A stretch of DNA of 64,000 nt from Bacteroides intestinalis (GTDB lineage: Bacteria > Bacteroidota > Bacteroidia > Bacteroidales > Bacteroidaceae): assembly GCF_003464595.1 (NCBI RefSeq), contig NZ_QRZF01000021.1, positions 305-64,304 on the forward strand, written 5' to 3'. Numbering within the stretch: position 1 is the stretch's first letter; every line of letters begins with the position of its first letter. Shown here one piece after another: positions 17,666 through 27,425 of the stretch. A model generated the notes under the pieces. That model did not search any database, had not been told where the DNA came from, and worked only from the letters and a program-made list of their open reading frames with translations. The position numbers and the translations under genes were made by a program.

Positions 17666-19000
17666 ATGAAAAAAGTATTGTATGCCGCCGCTCTATTCTT
17701 CTTGGCCACTGCTTGTACTACGAAACCCGAAAACAAGCCTTACACCTGGGAAGAAGACCTGCATCAACGTCTCCTTACCGATTTCTCTCGTACAGAAACT
17801 GAAGTGAAAGACTACATCCGCAAGTATATTCCTGATGTTACTGATGAGCAAATGCGTCAATGGGAAGCTTCCAAGGCTTTGGAATGTATGACACTGGATG
17901 GCGAGAAACGTTATTTTCGCAATGCCGGACCTAACTTATTCCGTGTGGACTCTGCCTGCTACAAGATAAAAGCTGCGAAAGACGGTGTTTCTTTTAGTGG
18001 AAGTGAAAAGGTGAATATGGAAAATCTGCCTGAAGTTATTGCAAGTGTGAAGAAGAATGGTAATCCGATTACCACCCCCAAACGGATGCGTGTCACCTAT
18101 ACTCTTACCGTAGATAGCAGTGCTGTTCCTGCCGGAGAGTTGATTCGTTGCTGGCTTCCTTATCCGCGTACTGACCAGCCACGACAACAGGATGTGAGGT
18201 TTATTTCTGCCAGCGAACCGGAATATACGTTTTCTCCGCAGAATTGCCTTCACAGCACTCTTTATATGGAGAAACGCGCCGTGCAGGGTGAACCGACCGT
18301 ATTCTCCGAAAGCTTTGAGTATACTGCCAATGCTGAATGGCATAATCTGAAGCCGGAAGATGTTCAGCCGTATGACACGACCTCCTCTATATATAAGGAA
18401 TATACGGGCGAGCGTGAGAAGCATATCATCTTTTCACCGCGTATGCGTCAGCTTGCTGCCAAATTGACAGAGGGTGAAACCAATCCCTTCTTAAAGGCTA
18501 AACGCATCTTTCGTTGGGTAAATGATAACTTCCCCTGGGCGTCTGCACGTGAATACTCTACAATAGAGAATATCCCCGAATATGTTCTGGATAACAATAA
18601 GGGCGATTGCGGTCAGGTTAGTCTGTTGTTCATTACACTTTGTCGTATCAGTGGCATTCCTGCGCATTTCCAGAGCGGTTTCATGATGCATCCCAAAGCG
18701 TGGAATCTGCATGACTGGGCAGAGATCTATTTTGAAGGTATCGGTTGGGTGCCTGTAGATCAATCATTTGGTATTCCTACTTTCGCCCGTAATGCAGACG
18801 AAGAATATTTCTTCCTGGGGGGTATCGACTCCTGGCGTATGATTGTGAATAGTGACTACGGTATGCCTTTGATGCCCGAAAAGAAATATCCCCGCAGTGA
18901 AACTGTCGACTTCCAGCGTGGTGAAGTGGAATGGGAGGGAGGCAATCTTTACTTCCCGAAATGGGATTATCACATGGATATAGAATACCTTGATAATTAA
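17666..19000 (+). CDS. transglutaminase-like lipoprotein
   Basis: The 444-residue protein has a lipoprotein signal with lipobox LATAC (Cys17). The C-terminal half is a transglutaminase-like domain with Cys in NKGDCGQVSLLF, His in WNLHDWAEIYFEG and Asp in WVPVDQSFG, the papain-like triad. The N-terminal half is a separate beta-rich region. It is likely surface or periplasmic and may cut peptides. It is the last gene of the three-gene cell-wall peptide operon. Confidence 0.85.
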   Translation: MKKVLYAAALFFLATACTTKPENKPYTWEEDLHQRLLTDFSRTETEVKDYIRKYIPDVTDEQMRQWEASKALECMTLDGEKRYFRNAGPNLFRVDSACYKIKAAKDGVSFSGSEKVNMENLPEVIASVKKNGNPITTPKRMRVTYTLTVDSSAVPAGELIRCWLPYPRTDQPRQQDVRFISASEPEYTFSPQNCLHSTLYMEKRAVQGEPTVFSESFEYTANAEWHNLKPEDVQPYDTTSSIYKEYTGEREKHIIFSPRMRQLAAKLTEGETNPFLKAKRIFRWVNDNFPWASAREYSTIENIPEYVLDNNKGDCGQVSLLFITLCRISGIPAHFQSGFMMHPKAWNLHDWAEIYFEGIGWVPVDQSFGIPTFARNADEEYFFLGGIDSWRMIVNSDYGMPLMPEKKYPRSETVDFQRGEVEWEGGNLYFPKWDYHMDIEYLDN

Positions 19001-19345
19001 GGATATATCTCCTCTATGAAAATAGATGGTCTGTTTGCCCCAAACGCATCATCTATTTGCCTTCAACAGACCATCTGTTTGCCCCTAACAGACCATCTAT
19101 TTCAAACAGATAGATGGTCTGCCTTGTTTTAACGTCTATCTGCCTTATTTTCACGTCAGTAAACGTGCATAAATGTAAAATTGTCAGGTCTTGCCGTTAA
19201 CCGCTGTTAAGCCCCAAAAGTTCACTGTTAAAAGAGAACAAAAAAGAGTGACAAGCGGAATAAGTGAACGATTTTTGTCGTTATTTTAACGTCGAAATGT
19301 TAAACGAGATTTGAATATTAACAATTAAAAGAATAGAAATTAAGT
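19001..19345. repeat. intergenic region with four copies of a 10-base word
   Basis: AGATGGTCTG lies at 19024 and 19112 and its complement CAGACCATCT at 19067 and 19089, so the region can fold in alternative ways. GTTTGCCCC also recurs nearby. The right half (about 19140-19345) is AT-rich and should hold the htrA promoter. No reading frame is supported. Confidence 0.65.
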
Positions 19346-20920
19346 ATGAAACAGACAACAAAAAACATTCTTGGGGTTGCAGCTATTGTACTTCTCAGTT
19401 CAGGAGTAGCAGGTTTAACCGCCTATAAGATGCTGCAAAAAAATATGCCTGCTGATAGTACTGCTGCATTTAGTGATATGTTCCAGCAGAATCCGAACGT
19501 ACGTTTGGCCTCTTATAATGCCGTTGATGCGCAACCTGTAGATTTGACGCAAGCAGCAGAAAATTCAGTTCACGCCGTGGTACATATTCGTTCTACTCAA
19601 GCTTCCAAAGTTCAGGAAGTAGAAGTTAGAGACCCGTTCTCTGATTTCTTCGGTGAATTTTTTGGTGGTCGGGGTGGTACACAAAGACGACAGGTTCAGA
19701 CTCCTGAACGTACAGGTTTTGGTTCCGGTGTTATCATCTCTAAAGACGGATATATCGTAACGAATAATCACGTAATTGCCGGTGCGGATGAAATCAGTGT
19801 TACGCTGAATGACAACCGTCAGCTTAAAGGACGTATCATTGGTACGGATGAAGTCACGGACCTTGCCTTGATTAAAATAGAGGGAGATGATTTTCCTACT
19901 ATTCCGGTAGGTGATTCCGATGCATTGAAAGTTGGTGAATGGGTGCTTGCTGTAGGTAATCCGTTTAATCTGACTTCTACAGTGACTGCAGGTATTGTTA
20001 GTGCTAAAGCACGCTCTTTAGGAATGGGGCAGCAGACTGGTACGGAAAGCATTGAGTCGTACATCCAGACTGATGCTGCTATTAATCAAGGTAATAGTGG
20101 GGGAGCTTTGGTAAATGCACGCGGTGAATTGATTGGTATCAATGCTGCTCTTTTCTCTCCGACGGGATCAAATACGGGTTATGGTTTTGCCATTCCTACC
20201 AGTATCATGAAGAAAGTTGTTGCTGACTTGAAACAATTCGGTACAGTTCAACGTGTAAAACTGGGTGTTGCTGTTACTCCGCTTGTAGAAGAACCGGGTG
20301 ATACTCAACGTCCGGTAGATAAGAGTGGCAAGAAATTGAGTGAATTTAAAAAAGAAGCTCGTGAAAAATCAGGTGTTGTTGATGGCCTTTTAGTAGGAGA
20401 AATCGTAGAAGGTAGTTCTGCTGCAGGTGCCGATATCAAGGTTGACGACGTTCTTATCGGTATTGACGATAAACCTATTCATAAATTTGCCGATTTACAG
20501 GAAGCTTTGGCAAAACATCGTCCCGGTGATAAGGTTAAAGTGAAATTGATACGCGATAAGAAAGAAAAGACTGTTGAAGTGACGCTGAAGAATGAACAAG
20601 GTACTACAAAAGTAGTAAAAGATGCAGGAATGGATATTCTTGGTGCAGCCTTCCGTCCTATACCTGATGAATTGAAGAAACAACTGAATCTGGGTTATGG
20701 TCTTGAAGTAACAGGTGTTAACAGTGGCAAGATGGGAGCTGCCGGTATTCGTAAAGGCTTCATTATCTTAAAAGCCAATGGTGTACAGATGAAAACTGTA
20801 GAGGACTTGGAAAAGGTACTGAAGGAAGCTACGAAGTCTCCGGATCAGGTACTCTTTATTACAGGTATGTTCCCCTCAGGTAAACGTGCTAATTATGCGG
20901 TAGATTTGACTCAAGAATAA
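19346..20920 (+). CDS. HtrA/DegP-type periplasmic serine protease
   Basis: The 524-residue protein begins with a signal or anchor helix (NILGVAAIVLLSSGVAG). The trypsin-like domain has the triad His in IVTNNHVIAG, Asp in VTDLALIKIEG and Ser in NQGNSGGALVN. Two PDZ domains follow (about 310-415 and 435-520). Proteins of this layout degrade or refold damaged envelope proteins. It is a single gene with a terminator at 20971-21009. The first PDZ begins with a spacer rich in charged residues. Confidence 0.95.
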   Translation: MKQTTKNILGVAAIVLLSSGVAGLTAYKMLQKNMPADSTAAFSDMFQQNPNVRLASYNAVDAQPVDLTQAAENSVHAVVHIRSTQASKVQEVEVRDPFSDFFGEFFGGRGGTQRRQVQTPERTGFGSGVIISKDGYIVTNNHVIAGADEISVTLNDNRQLKGRIIGTDEVTDLALIKIEGDDFPTIPVGDSDALKVGEWVLAVGNPFNLTSTVTAGIVSAKARSLGMGQQTGTESIESYIQTDAAINQGNSGGALVNARGELIGINAALFSPTGSNTGYGFAIPTSIMKKVVADLKQFGTVQRVKLGVAVTPLVEEPGDTQRPVDKSGKKLSEFKKEAREKSGVVDGLLVGEIVEGSSAAGADIKVDDVLIGIDDKPIHKFADLQEALAKHRPGDKVKVKLIRDKKEKTVEVTLKNEQGTTKVVKDAGMDILGAAFRPIPDELKKQLNLGYGLEVTGVNSGKMGAAGIRKGFIILKANGVQMKTVEDLEKVLKEATKSPDQVLFITGMFPSGKRANYAVDLTQE

Positions 20921-20970
20921 AAAGGTATGTTTTTTAGGTAAGAAGATTGTAATATTAGCTAACAAAGAAG

Positions 20971-21009
20971 AAAAAGGATGTCGACAACTAACTTGTCGGC
21001 ATTCTTTTT
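20971..21009 (+). terminator. terminator of htrA
   Basis: GGATGTCGACAA pairs with TTGTCGGCATTC around CTAAC and is followed by five T. Confidence 0.85.
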
Positions 21010-21078
21010 GTTTATAATACTATAGTGAATAAGATAAAAAAGTTAGGGCAAGTTAGCTTATAACTAAATTAAATGTCG

Positions 21079-21086
21079 TAACTTTG
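21079..21086 (+). promoter_or_regulatory. -7 element of the rpoD promoter
   Basis: TAACTTTG, a perfect -7 match, lies 25 bases before the ATG at 21111. The in-frame TTG at 21084 lies inside this element and is therefore not the start codon. Confidence 0.6.
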
Positions 21087-21110
21087 CAACCCAAATCTGT
21101 TTTTAGAAGA

Positions 21111-21971
21111 ATGAGACAACTTAAGATTACAAAAAGTATCACTAACAGAGAGAGCGCTTCTCTTGACAAGTATTTGCAGGAAATCGGTCGCGAAGACCTC
21201 ATAACTGTCGAAGAAGAGGTAGAGCTCGCTCAACGCATCCGTAAGGGTGACCGTATCGCACTGGAGAAGTTGACACGTGCCAATCTGCGTTTCGTTGTAT
21301 CTGTGGCCAAGCAGTACCAGAACCAGGGTTTGAGTTTGCCCGACTTGATTAACGAGGGCAATTTAGGACTGATCAAGGCCGCCGAAAAGTTCGATGAAAC
21401 ACGTGGTTTCAAATTCATCAGTTATGCTGTATGGTGGATACGTCAGTCCATTTTGCAGGCTTTGGCAGAGCAGTCGCGTATTGTGCGTCTTCCGTTGAAC
21501 CAGGTAGGATCGCTGAACAAGATCAGCAAAGCATTCTCCAAGTTCGAACAGGAAAATGAACGTCGCCCGTCTCCCGAAGAGTTGGCAGATGAACTGGAAA
21601 TCCCTGTTGATAAAATCTCTGATACATTGAAGGTTTCCGGACGCCATATTTCGGTGGACGCACCTTTCGTGGAAGGAGAAGACAACAGCTTGCTGGATGT
21701 GTTGGTAAACGACGACTCTCCTATGGCGGATCGCTCTTTGGTGAACGAGTCTCTTGCGAGGGAAATTGATAGAGCACTTTCTACGTTAACCGATAGGGAA
21801 AAAGAAATCATACAGATGTTTTTCGGTATCGGACAACAAGAAATGACATTGGAAGAAATCGGCGACAAATTCGGTTTGACCCGTGAACGTGTACGCCAGA
21901 TTAAAGAAAAAGCAATTAGAAGATTAAGACAAAGTAATCGTAGTAAATTGCTCAAGTCTTATTTGGGATAA
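21111..21971 (+). CDS. rpoD: primary RNA polymerase sigma factor
   Basis: From the ATG at 21111 the protein has 286 residues. It lacks region 1.1, which is normal for the Bacteroidetes primary sigma. Region 1.2/2 contains [19 protein letters not shown] and the core-binding and -10 recognition helix [21 protein letters not shown]. Region 4 holds [18 protein letters not shown]. It should recognise the TTTG/TAnnTTTG promoters seen throughout the window. A terminator follows at 22007-22043. Confidence 0.96.
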   Translation: MRQLKITKSITNRESASLDKYLQEIGREDLITVEEEVELAQRIRKGDRIALEKLTRANLRFVVSVAKQYQNQGLSLPDLINEGNLGLIKAAEKFDETRGFKFISYAVWWIRQSILQALAEQSRIVRLPLNQVGSLNKISKAFSKFEQENERRPSPEELADELEIPVDKISDTLKVSGRHISVDAPFVEGEDNSLLDVLVNDDSPMADRSLVNESLAREIDRALSTLTDREKEIIQMFFGIGQQEMTLEEIGDKFGLTRERVRQIKEKAIRRLRQSNRSKLLKSYLG

Positions 21972-22006
21972 TAAGAAATATCAGTTTCCGACAAATAGAA
22001 AGAATT

Positions 22007-22043
22007 AAAAACCGGTGGTCATATTATGATCATCGGTTTTTTT
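22007..22043 (+). terminator. terminator of rpoD
   Basis: AAAACCGGTGGTCAT pairs with ATGATCATCGGTTTT (two wobble pairs), followed by a long T run. Confidence 0.9.
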
Positions 22044-22128
22044 GTTTTTTTACCATAAAAGTGAAGATGAGCTGCGCTTCAGCATAAAAAAATGAATGAA
22101 TTCATTTTATTTTGCTCTCGGTTTGCAT

Positions 22129-22136
22129 TATCTTTG
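22129..22136 (+). promoter_or_regulatory. -7 element upstream of the small exported protein
   Basis: TATCTTTG lies 28 bases before the ATG at 22164. A 20-base palindromic stretch (arms AAAATGAA and TTCATTTT, 22089-22108) precedes it. Confidence 0.5.
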
Positions 22137-22163
22137 CCGCCAACATATAACAAAAAACAGATT

Positions 22164-22574
22164 ATGAAATACGTTCGTATACTTTTTGCCGTAGCGTTGG
22201 TTTTTATGGTATGCTCGGCATTCTCATTCAAAAAAGGAAAAGAAGGCAAGGAAAAGGCTGTGTATGCATTCGGTGTTGCTGCCTCTTTCAATGACACGGT
22301 AGTGTATTTTACTGATATCCAAGTGTTGGATAGTATCAAGCTGGATAAAGGTGGTTTCCTGCCTAAACGTGATCTTTATACGTATCAGTTAAAGAATTAC
22401 TTGGAATTTGATTTGAAATGTCCTGATTATACTTGCATGATTTATTTCTCTGAGAATAAAAAGAAGTTGGAGAAAGAGTCTGCAAAAGTAAAAGGTAAAT
22501 ATAAGAAAAATAAATCGATAGTGTTGATGCCTATCGACCCTGATGCATTCCGCTTCAAGAAGCCGGAAGAATAG
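22164..22574 (+). CDS. small exported protein of unknown function
   Basis: From the ATG at 22164 the protein has 136 residues and begins with a clear signal peptide (MKYVRILFAVALVFMVCSAFS). The earlier in-frame ATG at 22092 lies before the promoter element and would spoil the signal. The mature part is small and very rich in lysine (KKGKEGKEK, KKKLEKESAKVKGKYKKNK) and has two cysteines in CPDYTCM. I do not recognise the family. The protein is probably periplasmic. Confidence 0.7.
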   Translation: MKYVRILFAVALVFMVCSAFSFKKGKEGKEKAVYAFGVAASFNDTVVYFTDIQVLDSIKLDKGGFLPKRDLYTYQLKNYLEFDLKCPDYTCMIYFSENKKKLEKESAKVKGKYKKNKSIVLMPIDPDAFRFKKPEE

Positions 22575-22626
22575 TCGGCTTCACTTCCTTGCTGAAACAA
22601 GGAGCTATCCATTATTACTTGTAACC

Positions 22627-24090
22627 ATGAGAACTAAACTTGATTTTCTTCTGTGGATTTGTTTTTCTGTATTGTTTGTGGCCTGTGAAGATCATCCACA
22701 GGAGCCAGATATTGTTGCTGTAACAAGCGTTGCATTGAATGAGAGCGCCCTTTCGTTAAAAGAGGGGAGAAATGTGACTTTGTCTGCTACCATTACTCCG
22801 GATGATGCTACCAATCAGAGTGTAACATGGAAATCAAGTGATCCGGATATTGCTACGGTTGATGCCAATGGTAAGATTAGAGCTCTAAAACCGGGAACAG
22901 CTACGATTACTGTCATTACTGAGGATGGTGGGAAAACTGCTACTTGTACGGTAACTGTTGAGCCAGGCGATCCACTTAAGAGTAGTCGCACGGTGCTGGT
23001 ATATGTTGCTGCAGATAACAGCCTTTCTGGATTTGCTTCACTGGACTTTGAGGAAATGAAAGTAGGTATGGCAAAAGTGGAAGATGTTGATGTGAATTTC
23101 TTGATTTATATAGATAAGGGTGGATCTCCTCAGTTGCTTGAGCTGAAAAATGAAAATGGGACAGTTGTAGAAAAGGTAGTAAAGACTTACTCTAGTCGTA
23201 ATTCGGCAGGTGTATCTGAAACGCAGGAAGTCTTTGCAGCTGTTTTCTCAAATACTCAATATCAGGCTGATAGTTATGGACTGGTTTACTGGTCGCATGG
23301 TGACGGCTGGCTTCCTTATCCGTTAGGCGCTAATACCCGCTGGGTGGGGCAAGATATAGGTAACGGTGATAAGAGAATGAATATTTCTGAATTTGTCGAG
23401 ATCTTGGAGACTGCTCCTCATTTTGATTTTATCCTGTTTGATGCTTGTTTTATGCAATCGGTAGAGGTCGCTTATGAATTGCGTGACTACACGGATTATT
23501 GTATTGGCTCCCCAACAGAGATACCGGGTCCCGGCGCTTCGTATGATGAATTAGTACCTGCTATGTTTTTTTCAGAAGATGCGGCAGTAGATATAGCCAA
23601 GGCTTATTATGAACCTTATGCAGCTAAATATGATGAGGGTAATGGAATTTCGAATACTAATTGGACCGGTGGTGCTTCTGTATGTGCTTTGAGAACCGAG
23701 CCATTAGTTGATCTGGCTGTCTTGACAAAGCAAATTTTACCCGGAACAGTTGATAATGCATCGCTTCGCAAATCAGTATTTGATTATGATAAACGTCGTG
23801 GTTCTGATGGATATCAGGATGGTCATGTAGGGTATTATGAGCTGGTGGGCATGATGCGAATGATTACTGACGATAATGCTTATGAAGCATGGAAACAGAT
23901 TTTTAATTCTGCTGTTGCATATTGGGCTACTACTTCTATGAATTATTCTTCTTATGTCGGTATGTTCTCTATGGAAGGAACTAACGGTGTATCCTGTTAT
24001 ATTCCTTCGACTTCTAATACTGCCACTGATAAGGCATACCGTTCTACTGAGTGGTATACATCTGCCGGTTTCGAAAAACTCGGTTGGTAA
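22627..24090 (+). CDS. clostripain-family (C11) cysteine protease lipoprotein with a Big_2 domain
   Basis: From the ATG at 22627 the protein has 487 residues. A lipoprotein signal ends in LFVACEDH. A bacterial Ig-like Big_2 domain follows (about 35-115: VTWKSSDPDIATVDANGKI, GTATITV). The peptidase C11 domain fills the rest, with the catalytic His in VYWSHGDGW and Cys in ILFDACFMQ. The upstream in-frame ATG at 22543 is inside the preceding gene and is not used. Family members cleave after arginine or lysine. The protein is probably at the cell surface. Confidence 0.88.
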   Translation: MRTKLDFLLWICFSVLFVACEDHPQEPDIVAVTSVALNESALSLKEGRNVTLSATITPDDATNQSVTWKSSDPDIATVDANGKIRALKPGTATITVITEDGGKTATCTVTVEPGDPLKSSRTVLVYVAADNSLSGFASLDFEEMKVGMAKVEDVDVNFLIYIDKGGSPQLLELKNENGTVVEKVVKTYSSRNSAGVSETQEVFAAVFSNTQYQADSYGLVYWSHGDGWLPYPLGANTRWVGQDIGNGDKRMNISEFVEILETAPHFDFILFDACFMQSVEVAYELRDYTDYCIGSPTEIPGPGASYDELVPAMFFSEDAAVDIAKAYYEPYAAKYDEGNGISNTNWTGGASVCALRTEPLVDLAVLTKQILPGTVDNASLRKSVFDYDKRRGSDGYQDGHVGYYELVGMMRMITDDNAYEAWKQIFNSAVAYWATTSMNYSSYVGMFSMEGTNGVSCYIPSTSNTATDKAYRSTEWYTSAGFEKLGW

Positions 24091-24299
24091 TTCTCGATTT
24101 TTAGGGTTGTTATATGATCTTTCGAGGCATAAATATGCCTTGAAACAAATGTGTGTGTACTTTCCTGTTAACTTATATCTTGCATTTATGAACTTTCTTC
24201 TTCTCTATATGTTCCATGCTTTATGATAGTAATTCTCTTGGCTATTGTGTTGTTATGCTGTGTTTTAACATTATTTTCCAACGGAAACTATTTTATTCA

Positions 24300-24316
24300 A
24301 GAAAATATTATTTTCT
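24300..24316. promoter_or_regulatory. 17-base palindrome overlapping the promoter of the CoA-disulfide-reductase gene
   Basis: AGAAAATATTATTTTCT is a perfect inverted repeat (7+3+7). It overlaps a TTTTCTTTG -7-like element 25 bases before the start codon. Size and position fit an operator for the MarR protein encoded at 26825. Confidence 0.5.
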
Positions 24317-24345
24317 TTGCACCATCAAAACTAAAATAAAGAAGT

Positions 24346-26790
24346 ATGAAGTATATAATTATTGGAGGTGTTGCCGGGGGAGCTACAGCGGCGGCACGAT
24401 TGAGAAGGGTAGATGAAAAGTCTGATATCCTTTTATTAGAGAAGGGAAAGTATATATCGTATGCAAATTGCGGTCTACCTTATTATATTGGTGGCGTGAT
24501 TGACGAACGTGAGAAGTTACTGGTGCAGACGCCGGCTTCTTTCGGTCAGCGCTTCAGAGTGGATGTTCGTGTAGAGAATGAAGTGATTGCCATTCATCCG
24601 CAGAATAAAACCATTACGGTTCGTACGGTTGACGGAGGCGAATATGAAGAAACTTATGATAAGCTTTTGTTGTCACCGGGAGCTACTCCGGTCAGGCCAT
24701 CGTTAGGAGGCATTGATTCAGAGGGAATCTTTACCCTTCGTAATGTTGAAGATACCGACCGTATTAAATCTTATCTCACAGAACATGCTGTAAAACGTGC
24801 AGTCGTAGTTGGCGCAGGTTTTATCGGCTTGGAAATGGCGGAAAATCTGCATCATGCAGGAGTCTCTGTATCTGTAGTGGAAATGGGCAATCAGGTAATG
24901 GCACCTATCGACTTCTCTATGGCTGCTCCTGTTCATCAACATCTGGTTCAGAAGGGTGTTTCACTTTATTTAGAAGAAGGAGTAACCCATTTTCAACGCA
25001 CAGAGCAAGGTATTACAGTTTTCTTGAAAAGTGGGAAGACAATTCCGGCAGATATGGTATTACTTTCTATCGGTGTACGTCCGGCAACTGCTTTGGCCAA
25101 AGATGCCGGATTAAAAATAGGAGAAGCCGGAGGTATCTGGGTGAATGAGTATCTGGAAACTTCTGAGAAAGATATCTATGCCGTAGGGGATGCAATTGAA
25201 TATCCGCATCCGCTGACCGGAAAACCATGGCTTAATTATCTGGCTAATCCAGCCAATCGTCAGGGACGTATTGTGGCTGATAATATGGTATTTGGCAATA
25301 AAGTTTCTTATGAAGGCGCTATTGGTACTTCTATTGCCAAGGTCTTTGATATGACTGTTGCTTCCACAGGGCTTGCTGCTAAGCGCTTGAAGCAATGGGA
25401 GATGGAATATCAGAGTTCTGTAACCCATTCTGCCTCTCATGCGGGCTATTATCCGGATGCATTGCCACTGACTTTAAAATTAACTTTCCATCCTGTTACG
25501 GGAAAATTATATGGTGCACAATGCATTGGTTATGAAGGAGTGGACAAACGTATCGATCAGATTGCCAGACTTATTAAGCGGGGCGGGACGGTTTACGATC
25601 TGATGGAAACAGAGCACACTTATGCGCCTCCGTTCTCTTCGGCTAAAGATCCTATTGCCATTGCAGGATATGTGGCTTCTAATATAATAAGCGGTGCAAT
25701 GCCCATTATTACCTGGCGCGAACTGGTACAGCAGAAGAATGAAGTCATGTTGATAGATACCCGTACTCCCGAGGAATTTTCTTTCGGTTCTATTCCGGGA
25801 GCAATTAATATTCCCTTGGATGATTTAAGAGATCGTATGTCGGAAGTTCCTACAAGCAAGCCGGTTGTCTTGTTTTGTGCGGTAGGACTGCGCGGATATC
25901 TGGCACAACGCATCCTGATGGGAAATGGGTATCGGAATGTGCGTAACCTCTCAGGAGGATATAAGCTCTATTCTGCTGCAGTAGCGCCTGTACCTGTACC
26001 TGATAAAGTTATCACACCTCAAGTTAATTCAATAGAATCTACGGTGAGTTCTTCTAAAGAGCCATTGAAAATTAATGCCTGTGGTCTACAATGTCCGGGG
26101 CCTATCATGCAAGTTAAGAAGGCAATGGATACTCTTGCTCCGGGAGAACAAGTGGAGATTGTGGCAACTGATGCCGGATTTGCACGTGATGCTTCAGCAT
26201 GGTGTGATACGACGGGAAACCGTCTGATAGGAAGTCATGAAGAAAAAGGCCGTTATACGGTAACTATAGAGAAAGGTGATCCGGCTGCTGTTTGTCCATC
26301 GTCTGCCGGAGCAATAGCGGGTAGGGGAAAAACTTTGATCCTTTTCAGTGATGATTTAGACAAAGCTTTGGCTACCTTTGTACTGGCAAATGGTGCTGCG
26401 GCAACAGGACAGAAGGTTACGGTCTTTTTCACTTTCTGGGGATTGAATGTTCTGAAGAAAGTGCAGAAACCGAAAGTTAAGAAAGATATTTTTGGTAAGA
26501 TGTTTGGCATGATGCTTCCTTCCAGTTCTTTGAATTTGAAGTTATCCAAAATGAATATGTTTGGCATGGGTAGCCGGATGATGCGTTTCCTTATGAAACA
26601 AAAAGGTGTGGATTCTTTGGAATCACTCCGTTCTCAGGCTCTCGCACAGGGCGTAGAATTTATAGCCTGCCAGATGTCAATGGATATGATGGGAATCAGT
26701 CGTGAAGAACTGTTGGATGAGGTAACTATCGGTGGTGTTGCTACTTACATGGAGCGGGCAGATAAAGCCAATGTCAACCTTTTCATCTAG
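24346..26790 (+). CDS. four-domain sulfur enzyme: CoA-disulfide-reductase-like, rhodanese, TusA and DsrE2 domains
   Basis: The 814-residue protein is a natural fusion. Residues 1-450 are an FAD/NAD(P)H disulfide reductase with the N-terminal GGVAGGATAAARLRR nucleotide site and the CoA-disulfide-reductase active Cys in YANCGLPYYIG. A rhodanese domain follows (about 455-545) with active Cys in LFCAVGLRG. A TusA/SirA domain (about 565-640) has NACGLQCPGPIMQVKKAM. The C-terminal DsrE2-like domain (about 660-814) includes FFTFWGLNVLKK. Together the domains can carry and reduce protein- or CoA-bound persulfide. The MarR gene follows 34 bases later. Confidence 0.92.
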   Translation: MKYIIIGGVAGGATAAARLRRVDEKSDILLLEKGKYISYANCGLPYYIGGVIDEREKLLVQTPASFGQRFRVDVRVENEVIAIHPQNKTITVRTVDGGEYEETYDKLLLSPGATPVRPSLGGIDSEGIFTLRNVEDTDRIKSYLTEHAVKRAVVVGAGFIGLEMAENLHHAGVSVSVVEMGNQVMAPIDFSMAAPVHQHLVQKGVSLYLEEGVTHFQRTEQGITVFLKSGKTIPADMVLLSIGVRPATALAKDAGLKIGEAGGIWVNEYLETSEKDIYAVGDAIEYPHPLTGKPWLNYLANPANRQGRIVADNMVFGNKVSYEGAIGTSIAKVFDMTVASTGLAAKRLKQWEMEYQSSVTHSASHAGYYPDALPLTLKLTFHPVTGKLYGAQCIGYEGVDKRIDQIARLIKRGGTVYDLMETEHTYAPPFSSAKDPIAIAGYVASNIISGAMPIITWRELVQQKNEVMLIDTRTPEEFSFGSIPGAINIPLDDLRDRMSEVPTSKPVVLFCAVGLRGYLAQRILMGNGYRNVRNLSGGYKLYSAAVAPVPVPDKVITPQVNSIESTVSSSKEPLKINACGLQCPGPIMQVKKAMDTLAPGEQVEIVATDAGFARDASAWCDTTGNRLIGSHEEKGRYTVTIEKGDPAAVCPSSAGAIAGRGKTLILFSDDLDKALATFVLANGAAATGQKVTVFFTFWGLNVLKKVQKPKVKKDIFGKMFGMMLPSSSLNLKLSKMNMFGMGSRMMRFLMKQKGVDSLESLRSQALAQGVEFIACQMSMDMMGISREELLDEVTIGGVATYMERADKANVNLFI

Positions 26791-26824
26791 TAATTTGTTA
26801 TTTAACAAATAAAAAAGAGAATAT

Positions 26825-27187
26825 ATGGAGGATTTATGTAAAATTCGTGATGTTTATCGGGCGATAGCCGAGTTTGAAACCCAGTTTATCCAGCAATACA
26901 ACCTCTCGTTGAATGAGGGGATGTTGCTCTGTGCACTTCTGGATAATCCCCGGCTCACCTCCGGAGAAATAGCAGAGGCATTAGGACTTACTCATTCTAA
27001 TACTTCCAAGCTAATACGCTCTGTGGAGGAGAAGAAGTTGATTGCCCGCATTATCGGTAAAGTCGATAAACGCCAAATGTATTTCTCACTGACTGCGGAA
27101 GGAAAAGAGCAGATTCATACGATTAAGAATTCCAGCCATAAAATGCCTGCATTATTACAGCAAGTAGTAGATATGCTGGAAAAATAG
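26825..27187 (+). CDS. MarR-family transcriptional regulator
   Basis: The 120-residue protein has a winged helix: LTSGEIAEALGLTHSNTSKLIRSVEEKKLI recognition region at about residues 45-75, then the wing IIGKVDKRQMYFSLTAEG. It contains one cysteine near the start and one in LLCALL. Co-transcription with the sulfur enzyme suggests that it controls that operon, perhaps through the palindrome at 24300. The ligand is unknown. Confidence 0.85.
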   Translation: MEDLCKIRDVYRAIAEFETQFIQQYNLSLNEGMLLCALLDNPRLTSGEIAEALGLTHSNTSKLIRSVEEKKLIARIIGKVDKRQMYFSLTAEGKEQIHTIKNSSHKMPALLQQVVDMLEK

Positions 27188-27194
27188 AAAAAGG

Positions 27195-27248
27195 GTTAAC
27201 TTCCTGTTGACAAACTCTTAACTTCTTGTCAACGGGAAGTCAACTTTT
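27195..27248 (+). terminator. long hairpin after the MarR gene
   Basis: GTTAACTTCCTGTTGACAA and TTGTCAACGGGAAGTCAAC form a 19-base stem with two wobble pairs, followed by TTTT. Confidence 0.75.
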
Positions 27249-27300
27249 GCATTTCATGGAAAAGCTTTTACTCGGAACTGCTTTTTCTTTATCGCAATAT

Positions 27301-27331
27301 TTTGTATTCTCATTGTTACGCTTTAACTTTG
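27301..27331 (+). promoter_or_regulatory. promoter of the UpxY-like gene
   Basis: TTTG (27301-27304), 19 bases, TAACTTTG (27324-27331) is a near-perfect Bacteroides promoter and would give a leader of about 90 bases. Confidence 0.75.
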
Positions 27332-27425
27332 CGTCCGTTGGATGAACGATTAAGTCTGCATTATTGTGGCTAATTTATTAGTTCATACATAGTAAAAGTC
27401 TAAATGCTATATAAAAAATCCTATT

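Noticed and set aside
21084..21110. Longer RpoD starting at TTG 21084
   Set aside because: The TTG lies inside the -7 promoter element TAACTTTG; the ATG at 21111 gives the normal N-terminus.
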